From: Mercenaria mercenaria
Taxonomy: Eukaryota > Mollusca > Bivalvia > Venerida > Veneridae
Reading direction: 5' to 3'
Assembly (NCBI RefSeq): GCF_021730395.1
Contig: NC_069362.1
Location: forward strand, 2,852,001 to 2,916,000
DNA length: 64,000 nucleotides
Of this stretch, positions 1 to 12,300 are shown one piece after another. The notes beneath the pieces are model-generated. The model had not been told where the DNA came from. It searched no databases and was given only the letters and a program-made list of their open reading frames with translations. The position numbers and the translations under genes are program-made. The number at the start of each line of letters is the position of its first letter. Within the stretch, counting starts at the first letter, position 1.

Positions 1-60
1 CAGTAAAGAATGTAAATGGATGTGTCCAGACATTTGACGGTACTGTAGCTGAATACAGAA

Positions 61-509
61 TCTCGATACACGCAAGTCGTTTTCAGTGATGACGCAGGTA
101 CCTTCTTAGGCCGTGCACATTTGTTACTCGCCACATACACTGGGTCGCTTAATAACGCATTTGTTTTAAAACTTAACAACGGAATAAAAGAATTGGAAAA
201 TATATAAGTTAGGAAATGACAAACTAATTATTCGATGTGTCATGTTTAGAAACCGAACACAGGCTGATATAAATTTACTTCACAATTATGAAGATACGAA
301 GGTTTTACTTAGATACAAACATTGTCATAGAAAGAAAATAAATGTAAAAAGAGATAAAGATAATTTACTAATGTAATATTGAAGAGTTTGACAGATTAGT
401 CAATGCTGTAGAACGCCCAGCTATATGGAATGCACATGCGCATATTAAGTCTTCTCCTAAAGAAGCAGCTCTACTAAAAGCGAATAAATTATTTGCCCTG
501 TCCTTATAA
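61..509 (+). pseudogene. Degraded coding trace of unknown family
   Basis: Three adjoining stretches in different frames have a coding look: a segment near 85-210 (GRAHLLLATYTGSLNNAFVL), one near 190-375 (TQADINLLHNYEDTKVLLRY) and one ending at a stop at 507-509 (RLVNAVERPAIWNAHAHIKS). Composition and codon use look protein-like, unlike the surrounding AT-rich DNA. I do not recognise the family. The frame is interrupted more than once, so this is either a decayed gene or transposon, or exons cut by short introns that I cannot see. The left end may lie outside the window. Confidence 0.3.
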
Positions 510-1540
510 AGACCTTTATACCTATGACGACAAATATAAATGATTGATGTTCGTTCATTTAATTATAGACTGCTTAAATTTTGAATAGTTAAGTGAGCGA
601 GAAGTTTATGAACCATATTAGTGAGTACATGGAATTCTCGTGGGTATCGTATATTGCTTACCTACGAGGTGTCAGAGCGTAGCTGGAGAAAGATGTCATT
701 GTTGTCCGACGATGCATAGATGGACGAGTGTACGTTACACTTAAACGAAAGGGTAATTCTTATTGTTTCAAAAATAGGAAACGGATATATCATATTATAT
801 TTTACTCCGTTGTTCTGTATAGCATCATTAATATTAAATCAAATGCATGGTTATCATGTGCTATGTAGTCACCATTTGAATATAAAAGTGTCTGGGCTAT
901 TTAAAATGCGCGGGTGCTTTTGTATCTTTTATAAAAACGATGACAACAATTTATTCCTGATTTTAAAGTTTTATTTTCTCATTCTTTCACAATAATTTAA
1001 TCAACTGTATATAATTTACGGGTGCGTTTCAGTAATATTGCACAAAGGCATTTATTGCAAAACTGTTTGCCGCTCTTCATGTCACCTACTTTAATCTAAT
1101 GAAAATGCTTTACAAAAAATCAGTGATGAATAACATGACAAAGTTTGACACATGGAAACTAAATTGATGAAGTATCTGTAAAATTTCATAAAAATGAACA
1201 TTCATTAGAGTATTAGAATTTCAAATATTAACTATTCATGTTCTGTCGTCCAGTGACAGAGACTTCATTACTAAATGCCTTATTTCAAGCTGCTCTTCTT
1301 AATCAAAGAAGTATAAAATAATTTATTTTTATAGCTCGTTGTCCTGATACAGTCACACCTGTATTAAAGACACCCGCCTGGACCCATGTTCACAAAACAT
1401 TTTTCGTTCTCAGCTAAGTTTGAGATTGAAATTTTGATAGCAAATCACTAGAATTTCAAAAACTGTGCGTTAATAATGAACTGTTATAAAACGTTTATCA
1501 ACTGAACATTTTTTAAGTATAATAAGTTAACTAATATGAA
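510..1540. other. Intergenic, nothing recognised
   Basis: AT-rich DNA. One 91-codon open frame at 720-995 reads as a hydrophobic low-complexity peptide with no motif and is not believed to be coding. Confidence 0.5.
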
Positions 1541-1810
1541 ATAAGGCAATGCCTCAATCGGGAATCGTTACAGCCCATCAGTATGCCCAGAAATATGCGT
1601 TTGTTTCAATTTAAAGGTAGATTTTGGAATAAAAAGAACAATACTGCACATATTTGTACTGATATGCAAGACAGACGTTGCGGTTTGGACAAGTTATGTG
1701 GACGCTTTTTACGCACAAGGAAAAAACGTGTTTTTCCAAAAAATCCGAAGTCAGGCGCTATGTGCACGTGCCGGAAGACCACATTTTTAAATTTGATAGT
1801 ATAACTCATT
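1541..1810 (+). repeat. Dispersed repeat, copy 1 (inverted relative to 21030-21255)
   Basis: The segment from AAGGCAATGCCTCAATCGGG to the block around 1780 is matched in reverse complement at 21030-21255. Shared blocks include AATATGCGTTTGTTTCAATT, the TAGATTTTGGAATAAAAA block and the region around CACGTGCCGGAAGACCACAT. The two copies differ by scattered substitutions and small indels, so this is an interspersed family of unknown class. Confidence 0.7.
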
Positions 1811-1919
1811 CGGTATATATCCCGCGACGAAAATCGGTAGGATCGATTCCCTATCAGTGACCTCTAAAGCCCGCAGGTTCTTTTCCTATTTCAACATTTG
1901 CAGTATATTTTAACCTGTG

Positions 1920-2000
1920 AATAAAGACCACCTGTCCGTAAAGACCACTTTTTGCTTCTTTCAAGGGCAGTCTTTTTAGACAGGTTTTACTGTATCAATT
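1920..2000. repeat. Short repeat with GTCTTTxTAGACAGG motif
   Basis: Contains AAAGACCACCTGTCCGTAAA followed by a GTCTTTTTAGACAGG block. It looks like the end of an interspersed repeat, but there is only one copy here and the assignment is weak. Confidence 0.3.
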
Positions 2001-2129
2001 TAACATTAAACGCTGTTCATATTTTTCATTTCAACGTGAAAACGCTCGAGACTTATCACATTTATATCACAGTATACGATCTATGTATTTGGAATAGGCT
2101 TCTATAGAAAAGAAAGAGTTTCTGTGTAT

Positions 2130-2690
2130 GACAATAAAATTTAAAAATATTTTGCCATTTTAATGACACACAAGAATGCTTCAAATTGGAAAGAAAAAAA
2201 ATAGGATCAACGGGTGTCTAGGAGATATATTTAGAGAAAAAAAGTTAAAAGGGATGAATATTGATATTTTTAGTTTGTTTAGTTGAATTTATACTTTTTA
2301 GACAATATGAAGTGAACAAAAATTAATTGTAGCTTATAATTATGTATATCAATTTGAAAAAAATATCAGAACCAAATCTGATCTACTTAAATAGGTATCT
2401 GAAATTACTGACCACTAATCCTTTATGCATTTTACATCAGATTAAGGCAAATCCGGCTAAAAATAAGGGTGATTCTTTTTCGCAAAAACTAGAATCTGTT
2501 TGGTTAAATGGTGCATTATTTACCAAATTGATGACTTAGCGTTTATTTTCGGCATAAAATGTCTTAGAAAGAAATACTCCTTAAAATGGTGGATATCCTG
2601 AAAGAAAACGGCCGCACATCCTTGCAGAAACCTAGGTCACCCAGGTCTATATTGTATATGCGATTAAACTGAACTAGGCACACTAGCGAA
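2130..2690 (+). repeat. AT-rich dispersed family, copy A
   Basis: Two blocks are shared with copies at about 40370-42180 and 63000-64000: the block around GGTGTCTAGGAGATATATTT with the following TGATATTTTTAGT region, and the block AGAATCTGTTTGGTTAAATG followed by a GGCATAAA block. The class is unknown. No coding potential is seen, and this copy is shorter than the others. Confidence 0.65.
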
Positions 2691-2699
2691 ATTCAGGGA

Positions 2700-4495
2700 A
2701 ATTCTGTGCGGTTTTTTTCCCCCTAGAAATATTGCACGAATAGCTATGAAGCTATTAAATCTAATGCAATTTTAAAATTAATGACAGCCGACAGAAATTA
2801 TCTATTTAGAATATCAAGCTAGATGAATAATTAATTTGTTAAATAGATGTTATCATACACATACGTAAGGAGAGTGCAATAAAAGGATTTGAGCGCCGCT
2901 GCACGAAAACCATTGCTAGGACGTTGCGACCAGCACTCCGTTATGCTATAACACTCGTATAGGTGCTACATTTTGTATATCAGTAATGGTCAGCGGGAAA
3001 ATCAAAGTCAACACAGTTGTTAGTTCGTGACTGTAACGAGCAATAGCTTCTTAGAAGGTACAGTAATCAGACTTGCGTTACTATTATAATAACTACAAAT
3101 TCCTTTTGATACGGTAACAATTTATAGCATGATTCCTCAGGCATACAATATCGCTCGACTACAATTATTAGTCGCGTAGCTGCTGCAGTTTACAAAGAGT
3201 GGTACTTACTTATATTTATAGAGAAAAACTCTGGCAAGAAAAACCTAACGCCAATGAAATAATGCCATGACATCTCCCAGCTAAAATATCTTTCATGATC
3301 AAGTACATAAACATGAACAATTGAAAGTTATCTTTCATGGAACAATGAATACTATTGATTATAAGGAATAATTCCGGATCAATTATTTTTCTACTATGTA
3401 AAATTTGTTTAAATTCTGAATTTTTCAACATTTCAGAATATACTCTAAAAATTCAGCAAATAAAAAAGATAGGGTCGTGTGCTTGATTTTTTGCTAGACT
3501 GATTTGAAACATTTGGACCTCAAGCAAGTTTTTATAATGGGGGTCAATGGGAAAATCACAACTTTATTTTTGCAAATAGAAATTTTTCTGCAATATATAT
3601 TTTAATAAAACTTCTCACACTTGTAAGTAAACATACAGCCTATATGTACTGTGAAATAAAATATATAGGTCTATGTTCTTGATTTTGATATATTTGCAGA
3701 TTTAATAAGCGAACAGTATGGGTCCAGATCAGACCTGGATCCATACGGGTCGAAAAGACCTTACGTTGATTTCCCGCAATGGCGCTCATTTATACATAAG
3801 TTTTGGCAGGCACCTGCACTTTTATTAGAAAAATGGTTCTATGAAACGTCAAAATCGCCAAATAACGACGGCTGTTGAGTTTGCAACATTCTTTTTCTCA
3901 GCACGCTTCCATGAACAATTTTATCATGCACGTTTTATGTAACGTGACGTATGTAAAGAATAAAGCGTTGTGATCTCTGGTTAACGGCGGCCACCTTTAA
4001 GATCAACAGATTAATTTCCTCCATTCTTGAAGAGCATACCATATGTACAAACAGGTAGACATATATCAGCAAATTTGCATGTAAATAACTAAATATTATT
4101 GTTACCTTCGAATGCATGGTCAGTATGAAAACAAACCCCATTGCGACCCTCTAATTATGCGCAACAAATTCACGCATCGAATGGTACACTACTGACCGGG
4201 TCAGCGTGTATATATAGCCAGTGTATGCAATATTTACTCAACTGAAAGTGGTAACGAATTTACTTTGTTTTTGGATTTAACAATTTATGTTAGCGTAAAT
4301 ACTTTTTAGGCAGTATAAAACAACATAGTTCTTTTCCAAAATTTTAGTGTTTTTTTTTTGTATTTTAACGCACTCTTGGTGCAAAAGGTAACGCCCGCAG
4401 GGGCGCTTAAAAATAAGTAAAGTTTCTTGTTTAACGTGGGTAGTCGACAACTTATTTCCAGCCGAACCCACACAGGCATCATATTTACCTTGCAA
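2700..4495. other. Intergenic, nothing recognised
   Basis: AT-rich single-copy-looking sequence. Short open frames at 3216-3431 and 3935-4141 have no recognisable motif. A short palindromic patch around 3715-3765 contains AGATCAGACCTGGATCCATA, faintly like the arms of the MITE at 26726. Confidence 0.45.
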
Positions 4496-4497
4496 GC

Positions 4498-4672
4498 ATC
4501 CAGTCTAGACCGATACTGGTGGAAACACTACCAATTAAAGTAAATCACCCAGCACCGAACACTAGCCGGGGTTATATCAGCCACAACAGGGAAGCAATTC
4601 GGGTCCGGGAATCAAACCCGGATCGCTGACGTTGTAGTTTAACCTGCTAACCACTGCGCCACTGACTCCCTG
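4498..4672 (-). mobile_element. tRNA-derived SINE
   Basis: On the minus strand the head (about 4672 to 4596) has an A box (GTGGCGCAGTGGTTAGCAGG) and a B box (GGGTTTGATTCCCGG), the internal pol III promoter of a tRNA. It is followed by a non-tRNA body running to about 4500. It is a retroposed SINE, not a tRNA gene, because it cannot fold a complete acceptor stem with a discriminator end. The body end is approximate. Confidence 0.75.
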
Positions 4673-4679
4673 ATTAAAC

Positions 4680-6285
4680 GGAGGGATACGGAATGTCAAT
4701 AAGGTAGAATGGTCTTGTCCACACACTGACGACCAATCTTTAAAACAGACGTTACAACCAAAATTTTATAAGATGATCAATATATATTTATAAAGATGTG
4801 TCCTAGAAGGAACTATTGCTATGCTTTAACTTGTTAAAGAATAAATGTTCTGTATATTTCGATATGTTTTCAGTTGGAAAAAAAAACATAAATAATGTTT
4901 TCATTTGCCGTAATATCAATAAATTGCAATCAGGCTGTCAGTCTACGCCGTTATTTATAAAGATTTATTTCCCTTACACCATCTAATTCTAAAATGATTG
5001 ATATTCAAAATATGGCTAATACTGTTTTATCGGTTGTAACTGGTTAATAATTTCATGCGAGGAAAAAACAATACGTTCGATGAATTTGATGTTGAACGGG
5101 AAATAAATCTTGGTAAATAGCTGTTACGGCCTACTAATACAGCTATAGGTCTGTATAGGCGTTTTCAATTTATTGCGGCCCGTCTCGGCGGTACGGTATT
5201 GCAATAGGATTATAGTTTAAAAACAACGAAAAAGACCGGAGGCATTGAATCCCATTGAGACTACTTTTACCTGTTTTCTGTATGGGAAAAGTTGCAGTTG
5301 CATTAGCAAGCTGAGCACCAGTGTCTTGTTGAACTGCCGAAAGAAAATTCATCTTTGAGACTTTCGAATCATTTGTCGTTGACTTGTGTATAATTTACAG
5401 AGCTGTGACAGCAGGTTGTGATCATTTAGTGTCCGTGTCCAGGAAAATCCATAATTATAATTATGTTTCACATTCTGTTGACATGTTTCAATGGGAATTT
5501 ATGCCCAAGTTTCATGATGTTTAACGATAATACTAGTTCGAAAAAGAGACCATGTTGTTACTCCTAAATTGTCGTGGGCTTGACGTTGTTGCTTTATAGA
5601 ACAGAAAAGTATTGCTTATGCCAAATTCGTTATGACGGAAAGCCATTAGAACGCAAAGTTTAAGTACCTTTTTTTTTGCTACCGTACAACTTTAAGAATG
5701 ATTTATTAATGGGAAATCAACTCCGTATTTATTATAAATCGATTTTTTATCATAAATCGATCGAAATATCGTTTGTGTTTTTTGTAGCCAATTAAAATGG
5801 CCTTTCAAGGTATTTGCCCCACTGTCATTACAGTGATATTCTCCCAAAGCAAATGATGAGTTGCTCGACATTTGGACATTTTTAACAAATAAATCAAATG
5901 TCGTATTGCACGAGATTTGTGTGTTCCTTTTTTTTTTGCAGCAAGGTATTTGCTCTTCAGGGGAGACGTAAGCACAGTTCACAGGGGCTATAAAATGTGT
6001 AATGACCGTTAGGATACACGATCAAGAGAAATGTCATTTGGGTAGGAATGTAACAGTGTTGATCGCTATACGAAAATGAGTCTTGTTTTTGTGCATTCAC
6101 TTTTGAAGTAAAATCACTATAAACTGAAAACAGACATGACCACACATTTCCAAATCAGAAAATATTTTAATGTAAAATACAAAATAAGCTACAAAGCGAC
6201 ATTGTAATTATAAAAGGCTAATAATTCAAATAAGAAAATGGTTAGTTTAAAATTCAATAGCAAGCATGTTAAACTAGAGCTATCC
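4680..6285. other. Intergenic, nothing firm
   Basis: AT-rich. A minus-strand frame at 5352-5170 starts MNFLSAVQQDTGAQLANATA and meets a GTAAAA donor-like site, so it could be a small exon. No family or partner exon was found, so it is not called. The frame at 5982-5692 has no recognisable motif. Confidence 0.4.
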
Positions 6286-6289
6286 CTCA

Positions 6290-7580
6290 AAGCGATTAAT
6301 ACCCCCAGACGCCGGTCTGATACAACGAAAGTAAAATGTTGTGATCACGATCTTTATCCTTAAAGTTTGACCTTGACCCTGGACCAAGTGATCTTGGTTG
6401 TACGCTCTGAATGTCGTCTCAATAAGATTAACAGTTGGTGATAGCTTTAAGAAAATACTACCAGTGGTTAACAATTGGACCTTGAAACTTTGAAACTAGG
6501 GGTCATGTGCTTTGCACGTCCTCTTGATAAGGTAAACAATTTATGCTATTTTTTTATGAAAATCTTCATGCGGTTTAGACGAAACGGAACGGGCACGAAG
6601 TTAAGTTGTTCGACCTTGAACTTCAAATGCAACTTTCACCTTGAACTTAGTGAAGGAGAGCGGTGGTCTAGTGGTTAAGGTGTCTGCCGCTCAACCCGGG
6701 GTCGTGGGTTCGAGCCTCACTGGGGTAACGACCATGACTTCTCATACTAGTATGACACTAGTACTGGTTTTTCCAGGAAGCGGACCCGAGAGTGGTTCAA
6801 ATAAGTTTTAAGCTTTCGTCACAATCGAGCTAAAATAAATTAGTATAAACTAACTTAGTGGCCCTGGTTGTGCGCTCTGCGTGCCATCTTTATGAGATAA
6901 ACGATTCATGCTAGTTTTAGAAGATATGGAATGGACACGAATTTAAGGTATGTGACCTCTGACTTCTAAGCTAAGCATGACATTGACCTTGGACCTGGTA
7001 ATCTGGGTTGTACACTCTGCACGTCGTCATGATGTGGTAAATAATTGATACTAGTCTTATGAAAACCATCTCAGCGGTTTTAAAGATATGAAGAGAGACA
7101 TGACATTAAGATATCTGACCTTGAGTGAGACCTTGATGTGCATTATTACGTCGTCTTAATGAGATCAACAATTGTTGCTAGTTTTATGAAAAAGTCCCCA
7201 GTAATTAAGGAGATATTAAGCAGAAACGAAGTTCGATTATTTGATTTTTAAGTGTGACCTTGACCTTGAACCTAGTGACATGGGTTGTACGCTATAATGG
7301 TAGTCTTGTTGTGGTAAACAACTGAAATTAGCTTTATAAAAATTTCGAAGCGGTTTAGACAATATGGAATGGGCAAGAAGTAAAGCTAATTGACATTTGA
7401 CCTTCAAGTCTGACCTTGACAGGTTTTGCGCTCTGCAAATCATGTTGATATTGTTAAAACTTGTTGCTGGTTCTATGAAAATATTTTCCAGCTGTTAAGA
7501 AGATATGGAGCGGACACGATGAGTGGATGGACTGATTAACGGACGGATATGCGTGACTCCAATACAGTCCCCATATACTT
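6290..7580. repeat. Clam modular repeat (GACCTTGACCTTGAACCTAGTGA type)
   Basis: Five to six degenerate modules of roughly 120-200 bp. Each carries a GACCTTGACCTTG block, a GGGTTGTACGCTCTGCACGT block, a GTGGTAAACAATTGATGCTA-like block and a block like GCGGTTTAGACAATATGGAA. The end reads TGGATGGACTGATTAACGGA and then ATACAGTCCCCATATACTTT, the usual terminus of this bivalve repeat type. A SINE is inserted at 6653-6851. Open frames inside it are not genes. Confidence 0.75.
6653..6851 (+). mobile_element. tRNA-derived SINE with 9-bp target duplication
   Basis: The head carries an A box (GCGGTGGTCTAGTGGTTAAG) and a B box (GGGTTCGAGCC). The tail AGCTTTCGTCACAATCGAGC and AAAATAAATTAGTATAAAC is of the kind seen on bivalve tRNA SINEs such as RUDI. 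The direct repeat AACTTAGTG flanks it at 6644-6652 and 6852-6860, which fixes both ends. It interrupts a module of the 6.3-7.6 kb repeat. The subfamily name is inference. Confidence 0.85.
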
Positions 7581-7589
7581 TGTATCTGG

Positions 7590-8004
7590 GTGTGTAATAA
7601 CGTGCTTTCATTACATTGGTGTCTTATCTAAAAGATTTATAAGTCATTTATCATTCGTTGTTCTGTATGAAAAGTTATATATCTAATAAAAATAAGAATT
7701 ATATAGCCTAAAAACCATTACGTCTTGATTTTTCTTTATTCCAATTTTCCTCATGTGTATTACTTTCCGCGAGAGATATTTATTTGAGCTCGTAACAAGA
7801 TTTTGTGTTACCGTATGTCAATGGCAAGTCGTCCCCTTGGCTGTTTCTTGCAAATTTATTAGTCGGATTATCCTGCGTAAGAATCAGCCAGACAAAATGT
7901 AGCTTCCAAGAAATCATGAAATACGTGAACATTTGTGAAATGCTTAAAACAAATGACGTGTGCACAACATGATTAAGATAAAATATTAATTATTTACATG
8001 TAAA
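7590..8004. other. Intergenic, nothing recognised
   Basis: AT-rich, no repeat partner in the window and no coding signal. Confidence 0.45.
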
Positions 8005-8010
8005 GTGCCC

Positions 8011-8971
8011 GGCTGCACCTCAAAATGGTAGCAACGCATTTTTATTCGACCGAGTTTTGGTAGTCACTACCAAAATGCGTTACACTCAACGCAATTTGGT
8101 AGTTTACAAAAATGTAGTACCAAAATGCGTTGGACTTGTACACATCCAACGCAAAACGGTATTAATGATAATCTCATGATTTACAAAAAGAATATTTTGT
8201 GACGCATGGACAATATTTTTTCAAAGAGAGTCATGATGGAACTTAGTCGCTCATCCGACCTTGACCTCTTAACCTTGAAAATATAACGGCCCGAGGACAA
8301 TTGGAACACACGTGAGAGAGGTCAATGCAACTCTAACTTTGACATACATCGAGAGATATTGAAGGCACTTGGCACAACTGTGCGCCACAATTATTTGATG
8401 CGTCGTTCGCATGACCATGGGACAGGTTTCACAAACGCTCATTGTTTGATATTAAAGTTCAGGAGATTCACGAGAAAAGGTTCAATAAAACGGGTTGTAT
8501 AATACCTTTAAAAGTATGTTTATATTGGATCTTTTAATAAAAGACCCACGTGCCATCCTCACATTTATACTTCGTTTTACAGAATTTAACATTTTCGTAC
8601 TTTAAAAATCTCGGTGGCCTATCCCTCCGACAACACTAGCACATTATAAAAAAAACGATACAATGTTATTGCATTGGCAACGTCGTTTGAGGCCCCTTTC
8701 ACAAGCTTAGGAATTTACTTTTTTATATCTCGGGAGGGGAACTCCGAACCCCCTCCCCCACCATTTTTTAATGATACATCCAACCTTTTATCTCTCTCTT
8801 TTGTGCGTAATGTAAAAATGAGCACAGTCCCTGATGTAGAAAAAATTACCGAAGTACGTTCCATTCCATGATCCTTGATACATCATATGTACAAATTTTG
8901 TGGCTACGAAAACTCTGCCAAATTTTGGTAGTGACTACCAAAATGCGTTGCTACCAATTTGAGGTGTAACG
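8011..8971. mobile_element. Non-autonomous TIR DNA transposon, 961 bp
   Basis: The two ends are inverted copies: the left end has GCACCTCAAAATGGTAGCAA followed by a TTTTGGTAGTCACTACCAAAAT palindrome, and the right end has the reverse complement of the same arrangement. A 6-bp direct repeat GTGCCC lies at 8005-8010 and 8972-8977. Extra CCAAAATGCGTT motifs lie just inside the left end. There is no transposase frame. Superfamily unresolved. Confidence 0.75.
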
Positions 8972-8977
8972 GTGCCC

Positions 8978-9223
8978 ATTGATTGGAATAGGCTATAGTT
9001 TTTACCACATGTCTTTATACTAAGGTCATCATACCAGTTTTTACCACGTTTAATGTTTGCCTTTATACACGTAGGGGTAGAGTATGATATGTACGTAGTA
9101 TCAGGTTAGACATTTTCTCAAACACCCCTGAAATAACTTTATGTCATGCTGCCAATATAAGCATTCATGTGTATATGCATTGAATTGGTTTTTGTTTGCG
9201 CCGCAGTACTATTACTGTCAAGA
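8978..9223. other. 3' flank of the mosaic SRCR gene
   Basis: It lies downstream of the stop on the minus strand. ATTAAA (reverse complement of TTTAAT at 9049-9054), about 170 nt past the stop, is a possible polyadenylation signal. Nothing else is seen. Confidence 0.3.
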
Positions 9224-9398
9224 TCATGGATTACACACTATGCCTACAAGATTGCTAGTGTCACAGTCGGCATTGTAACCCCACCCTTTATTCTCACAGT
9301 AAAACAGATGAGGCTCGTCTCCGGAACAGTGGATATGATTTGTAGTGATGTCTGTTATACTTGACGAAAAACAGTTGTTGGTACATTCCCTCGCTCTC
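9224..9398 (-). CDS. Exon 10: second half of SRCR domain 2 and stop
   Basis: Residues 509-566, phase 2 in, acceptor TACTTACAG. Contains NHIHCSGDEPHLFYCENKGW, NADC and VGIVCNP, then TGA three codons after the last SRCR cysteine. An extra ECTNNC pair sits near the start of this half. Confidence 0.85.
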
Positions 9399-12300
9399 CT
9401 GTAAGTAAAAACAACTAATGATTATAAGATGTCTCCATTTCTTAGGCAGTGGAACTAAAAATACAACCTTCAAGTAGGAACCACCTATTTTAGATAGCCT
9501 ATACGTGCAGTTAACTGCATCAAAGTCGTAGACTGTGAAAATACTACAATATCGTTTTCTTAAGAAAAGTTATTTGAGCTGAAAAAATGACCCCGGGTAA
9601 AATATTTGGAAAAAAATGGAGACAACTCCGCTAAGACATTTTTTTTTAAAAAAGAGTCAAAACCTACAGAATTTCACAAGGTAAAATATGCGGAAAAGGC
9701 TACTGCTGGAAAGAGTACAATCTCTACTACCCGTAAACATATGCGTCAAAGTATGGAAAAATGTCTAGAAATATGAGAAAATCAAAGAAATCAGTTTCAG
9801 CACTGTAAGATGCATGACTGTCTTATCATGCATAGCATATTGCATTGGTATAATAGGGACAGGATTAGGATTTTCAAACGGTATTCACTCGACAATGTCA
9901 CTATATAAACAGATTGTTTCCCTTGTGGACTTAGGGTAAGTTTCTACATTTTTGACGTATTATTAAGAAATTTTGGCTGAAAATGTTAAAATACAGATTT
10001 ACTCTACTAGTATTTGTATTAAATGAGCAAATATTTTAATGAAATGTAATAAGTTCGGACAGAACGGATGGATAGCAGGTGGTTGTTGGTCGCTCAGTCT
10101 GTAAATGTGGATTCAAAACCCGACGTGGTTTATAGACCAATCACAAAATAACACTTGTCAACTGTTTCAAGCAGACTGCAGTATAACAATATATATAATA
10201 AATACATTATATGTGTGTGTGTCTATATACATGTACAAAGGTAATCGTATATCTTTGGTCCTTTTGAGAAAACAATATAACTTTTGGTACTCACGTCCAC
10301 AATGGATTTATGCTCCGGCAAGCTACCGTTGTAGCACTATTAGTCCACCCTGTACCACAAACCCCACCCTGTAGCACCTCAAAAGCCTCAATAACCACTG
10401 TTCCAGCAGTCCATTGTTCAAGTGAAACATACGTGGGATCTGCAAACAATTTTTTTTTCATACAAGCACGGAGTCGTGACTGCACGCGCCGCAAATCAAA
10501 ATAGATCCGAATATAATTCTAGCCTATTATTCAAAACATGATGGTGGCATATTTCTGCATTTGATAATCATAAAGTTTTCACGAAAAGTTTATGAACTTT
10601 CGCGAAAAAACAATACTTTTCGCGAAAAATTGAACAAACTTCCGTGAAAGTAGGAGAAAGTTTTCGTGAAAATTTTATCTGGTTAACGAGACAATATGTG
10701 AAAGTAGTGCCTGAACTGCATAAAGATAACCCAATAGTCCCCTCTTCGGAATGAAGTGTGTTATATCCACCTCAATCCCCGACCACCACTCCTAAGAGTG
10801 TCTTGAACTTATAGATATTTAATTATAACATGTTTGAAAGTAATAACCATGCTTATTATTAATGCTACAAACGAGGCATGGTGCGGGTTTATGGTTTGGA
10901 CATCACTATCCTTGCGTACATTGTTTTGTAACTAGAAGACTTTAAAATAAGTTACATGGGAAGTCTTTTCTACGGAAGAGCATTAGTGCCAGGTGCGTTT
11001 TTTTATTAACTCGATATATCGAGTCAGTAACTCGAAATTTCGAGTTATTAAGTCGAACTTTCAAGATGAATTCGAGTTACTAGCTCGAAATTTTGAGTAA
11101 CTATCTTGTCCTTCTATCCACAAAATTTAAACGTCTGTCCGTCTGTCAAATGCCTAAAATGTAATTGACGACTTTTACTCTTCGAAGTGGAATCATCTAT
11201 CTATACATGCATATATTGTACCGAACATATAGGGACTTGAACATATAACATTTTTGTTTTACATGGACTTATTACGCATATGATTAATAGCAATAAGCAG
11301 TTATATTGTGCATTTATTGATTTTAGTAAAGCCTTTGACAATGTAGTTAGAGATAATTTGTGGTCAAAACTTATAAAACTTGGAATCAGAGGAAATATAT
11401 TAGAGACACTTAGATCCATTTATTCTGCAGTCAAGTCTAAGGTGAAATACTGTAATAAGTTAAGTAACTCTTTTAATTGCATGGTGGGAGTTATACAGGG
11501 CGAATGTTTATCTCCCTTTCTATTTTCCATGTTTTTAAATGACATAGAAGACAGTTTTATAAAAAAAAAAAATGGCCTTTCTGGCATAGATGTGCACATG
11601 TTCAAAGTATTTTTAGTATTATATGCTGACGATATAGTGATATTTGCAAACAGCAGTGCTGAGCTGCAAAATAGTTTAGAAGTTTTATCAGAATTTTGTA
11701 AAAGATGGAAATTAGTTGTTAACACATTAAAAACAAAAATTATGGTTTTCAGAAAAGGTGGTCGTTTACCTGCAAATCTTTGTTTTATTATAATAATCAG
11801 GAAGTTGAAATAATAAATAAGTTTGTATATTTAGGTATTGTGTTCACCACCGGTGGTTCTTTCTCTGAGGCACAAAGTACACTCAGCGGTCAAGCCTTAA
11901 AGGCTATCTTTAAGATGAACAAATACTTATATAAATTTACGCAAATATCTGTTAAACATAGATTAGAATTATTTGATAAAATCATTACACCTATTCTTAA
12001 TTATGGAAGTGAAGTTTGGGGTTTTAATCATGGTTCTAAGATAGAAAGTGTTCACTTACAGTTTTGTAAGCGTTTACTGGGAGTAAAGAAAAACACTCAG
12101 AATGACTTTATTTATGGAGAGCTGGGCAGAATACCGTTTCAGTGTCATAGATTTTTTAACATAATTAAATTGTGGTTAAAATTATTACAAAGGAATGAAA
12201 ATAAATATACTAAAAAGGTTTATCTTATGCTGAAAGACGACGTTGAAATTAACCCAAATAAGAAAAATTGGTGTTCCTTGTTAAAAGATTTACTATGTAC

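Noticed and set aside
720-995. 91-codon frame
   Set aside because: Hydrophobic low-complexity peptide in AT-rich DNA, no motif and no splice partners.
5170-5352. Possible small exon starting MNFLSAVQQDTG
   Set aside because: A donor-like GTAAAA is present, but there is no recognised family or second exon.
6657-6730. tRNA gene
   Set aside because: The pol III boxes belong to a SINE with body, tail and 9-bp target duplication, and the acceptor stem is not complete. The same applies to 4596-4672.
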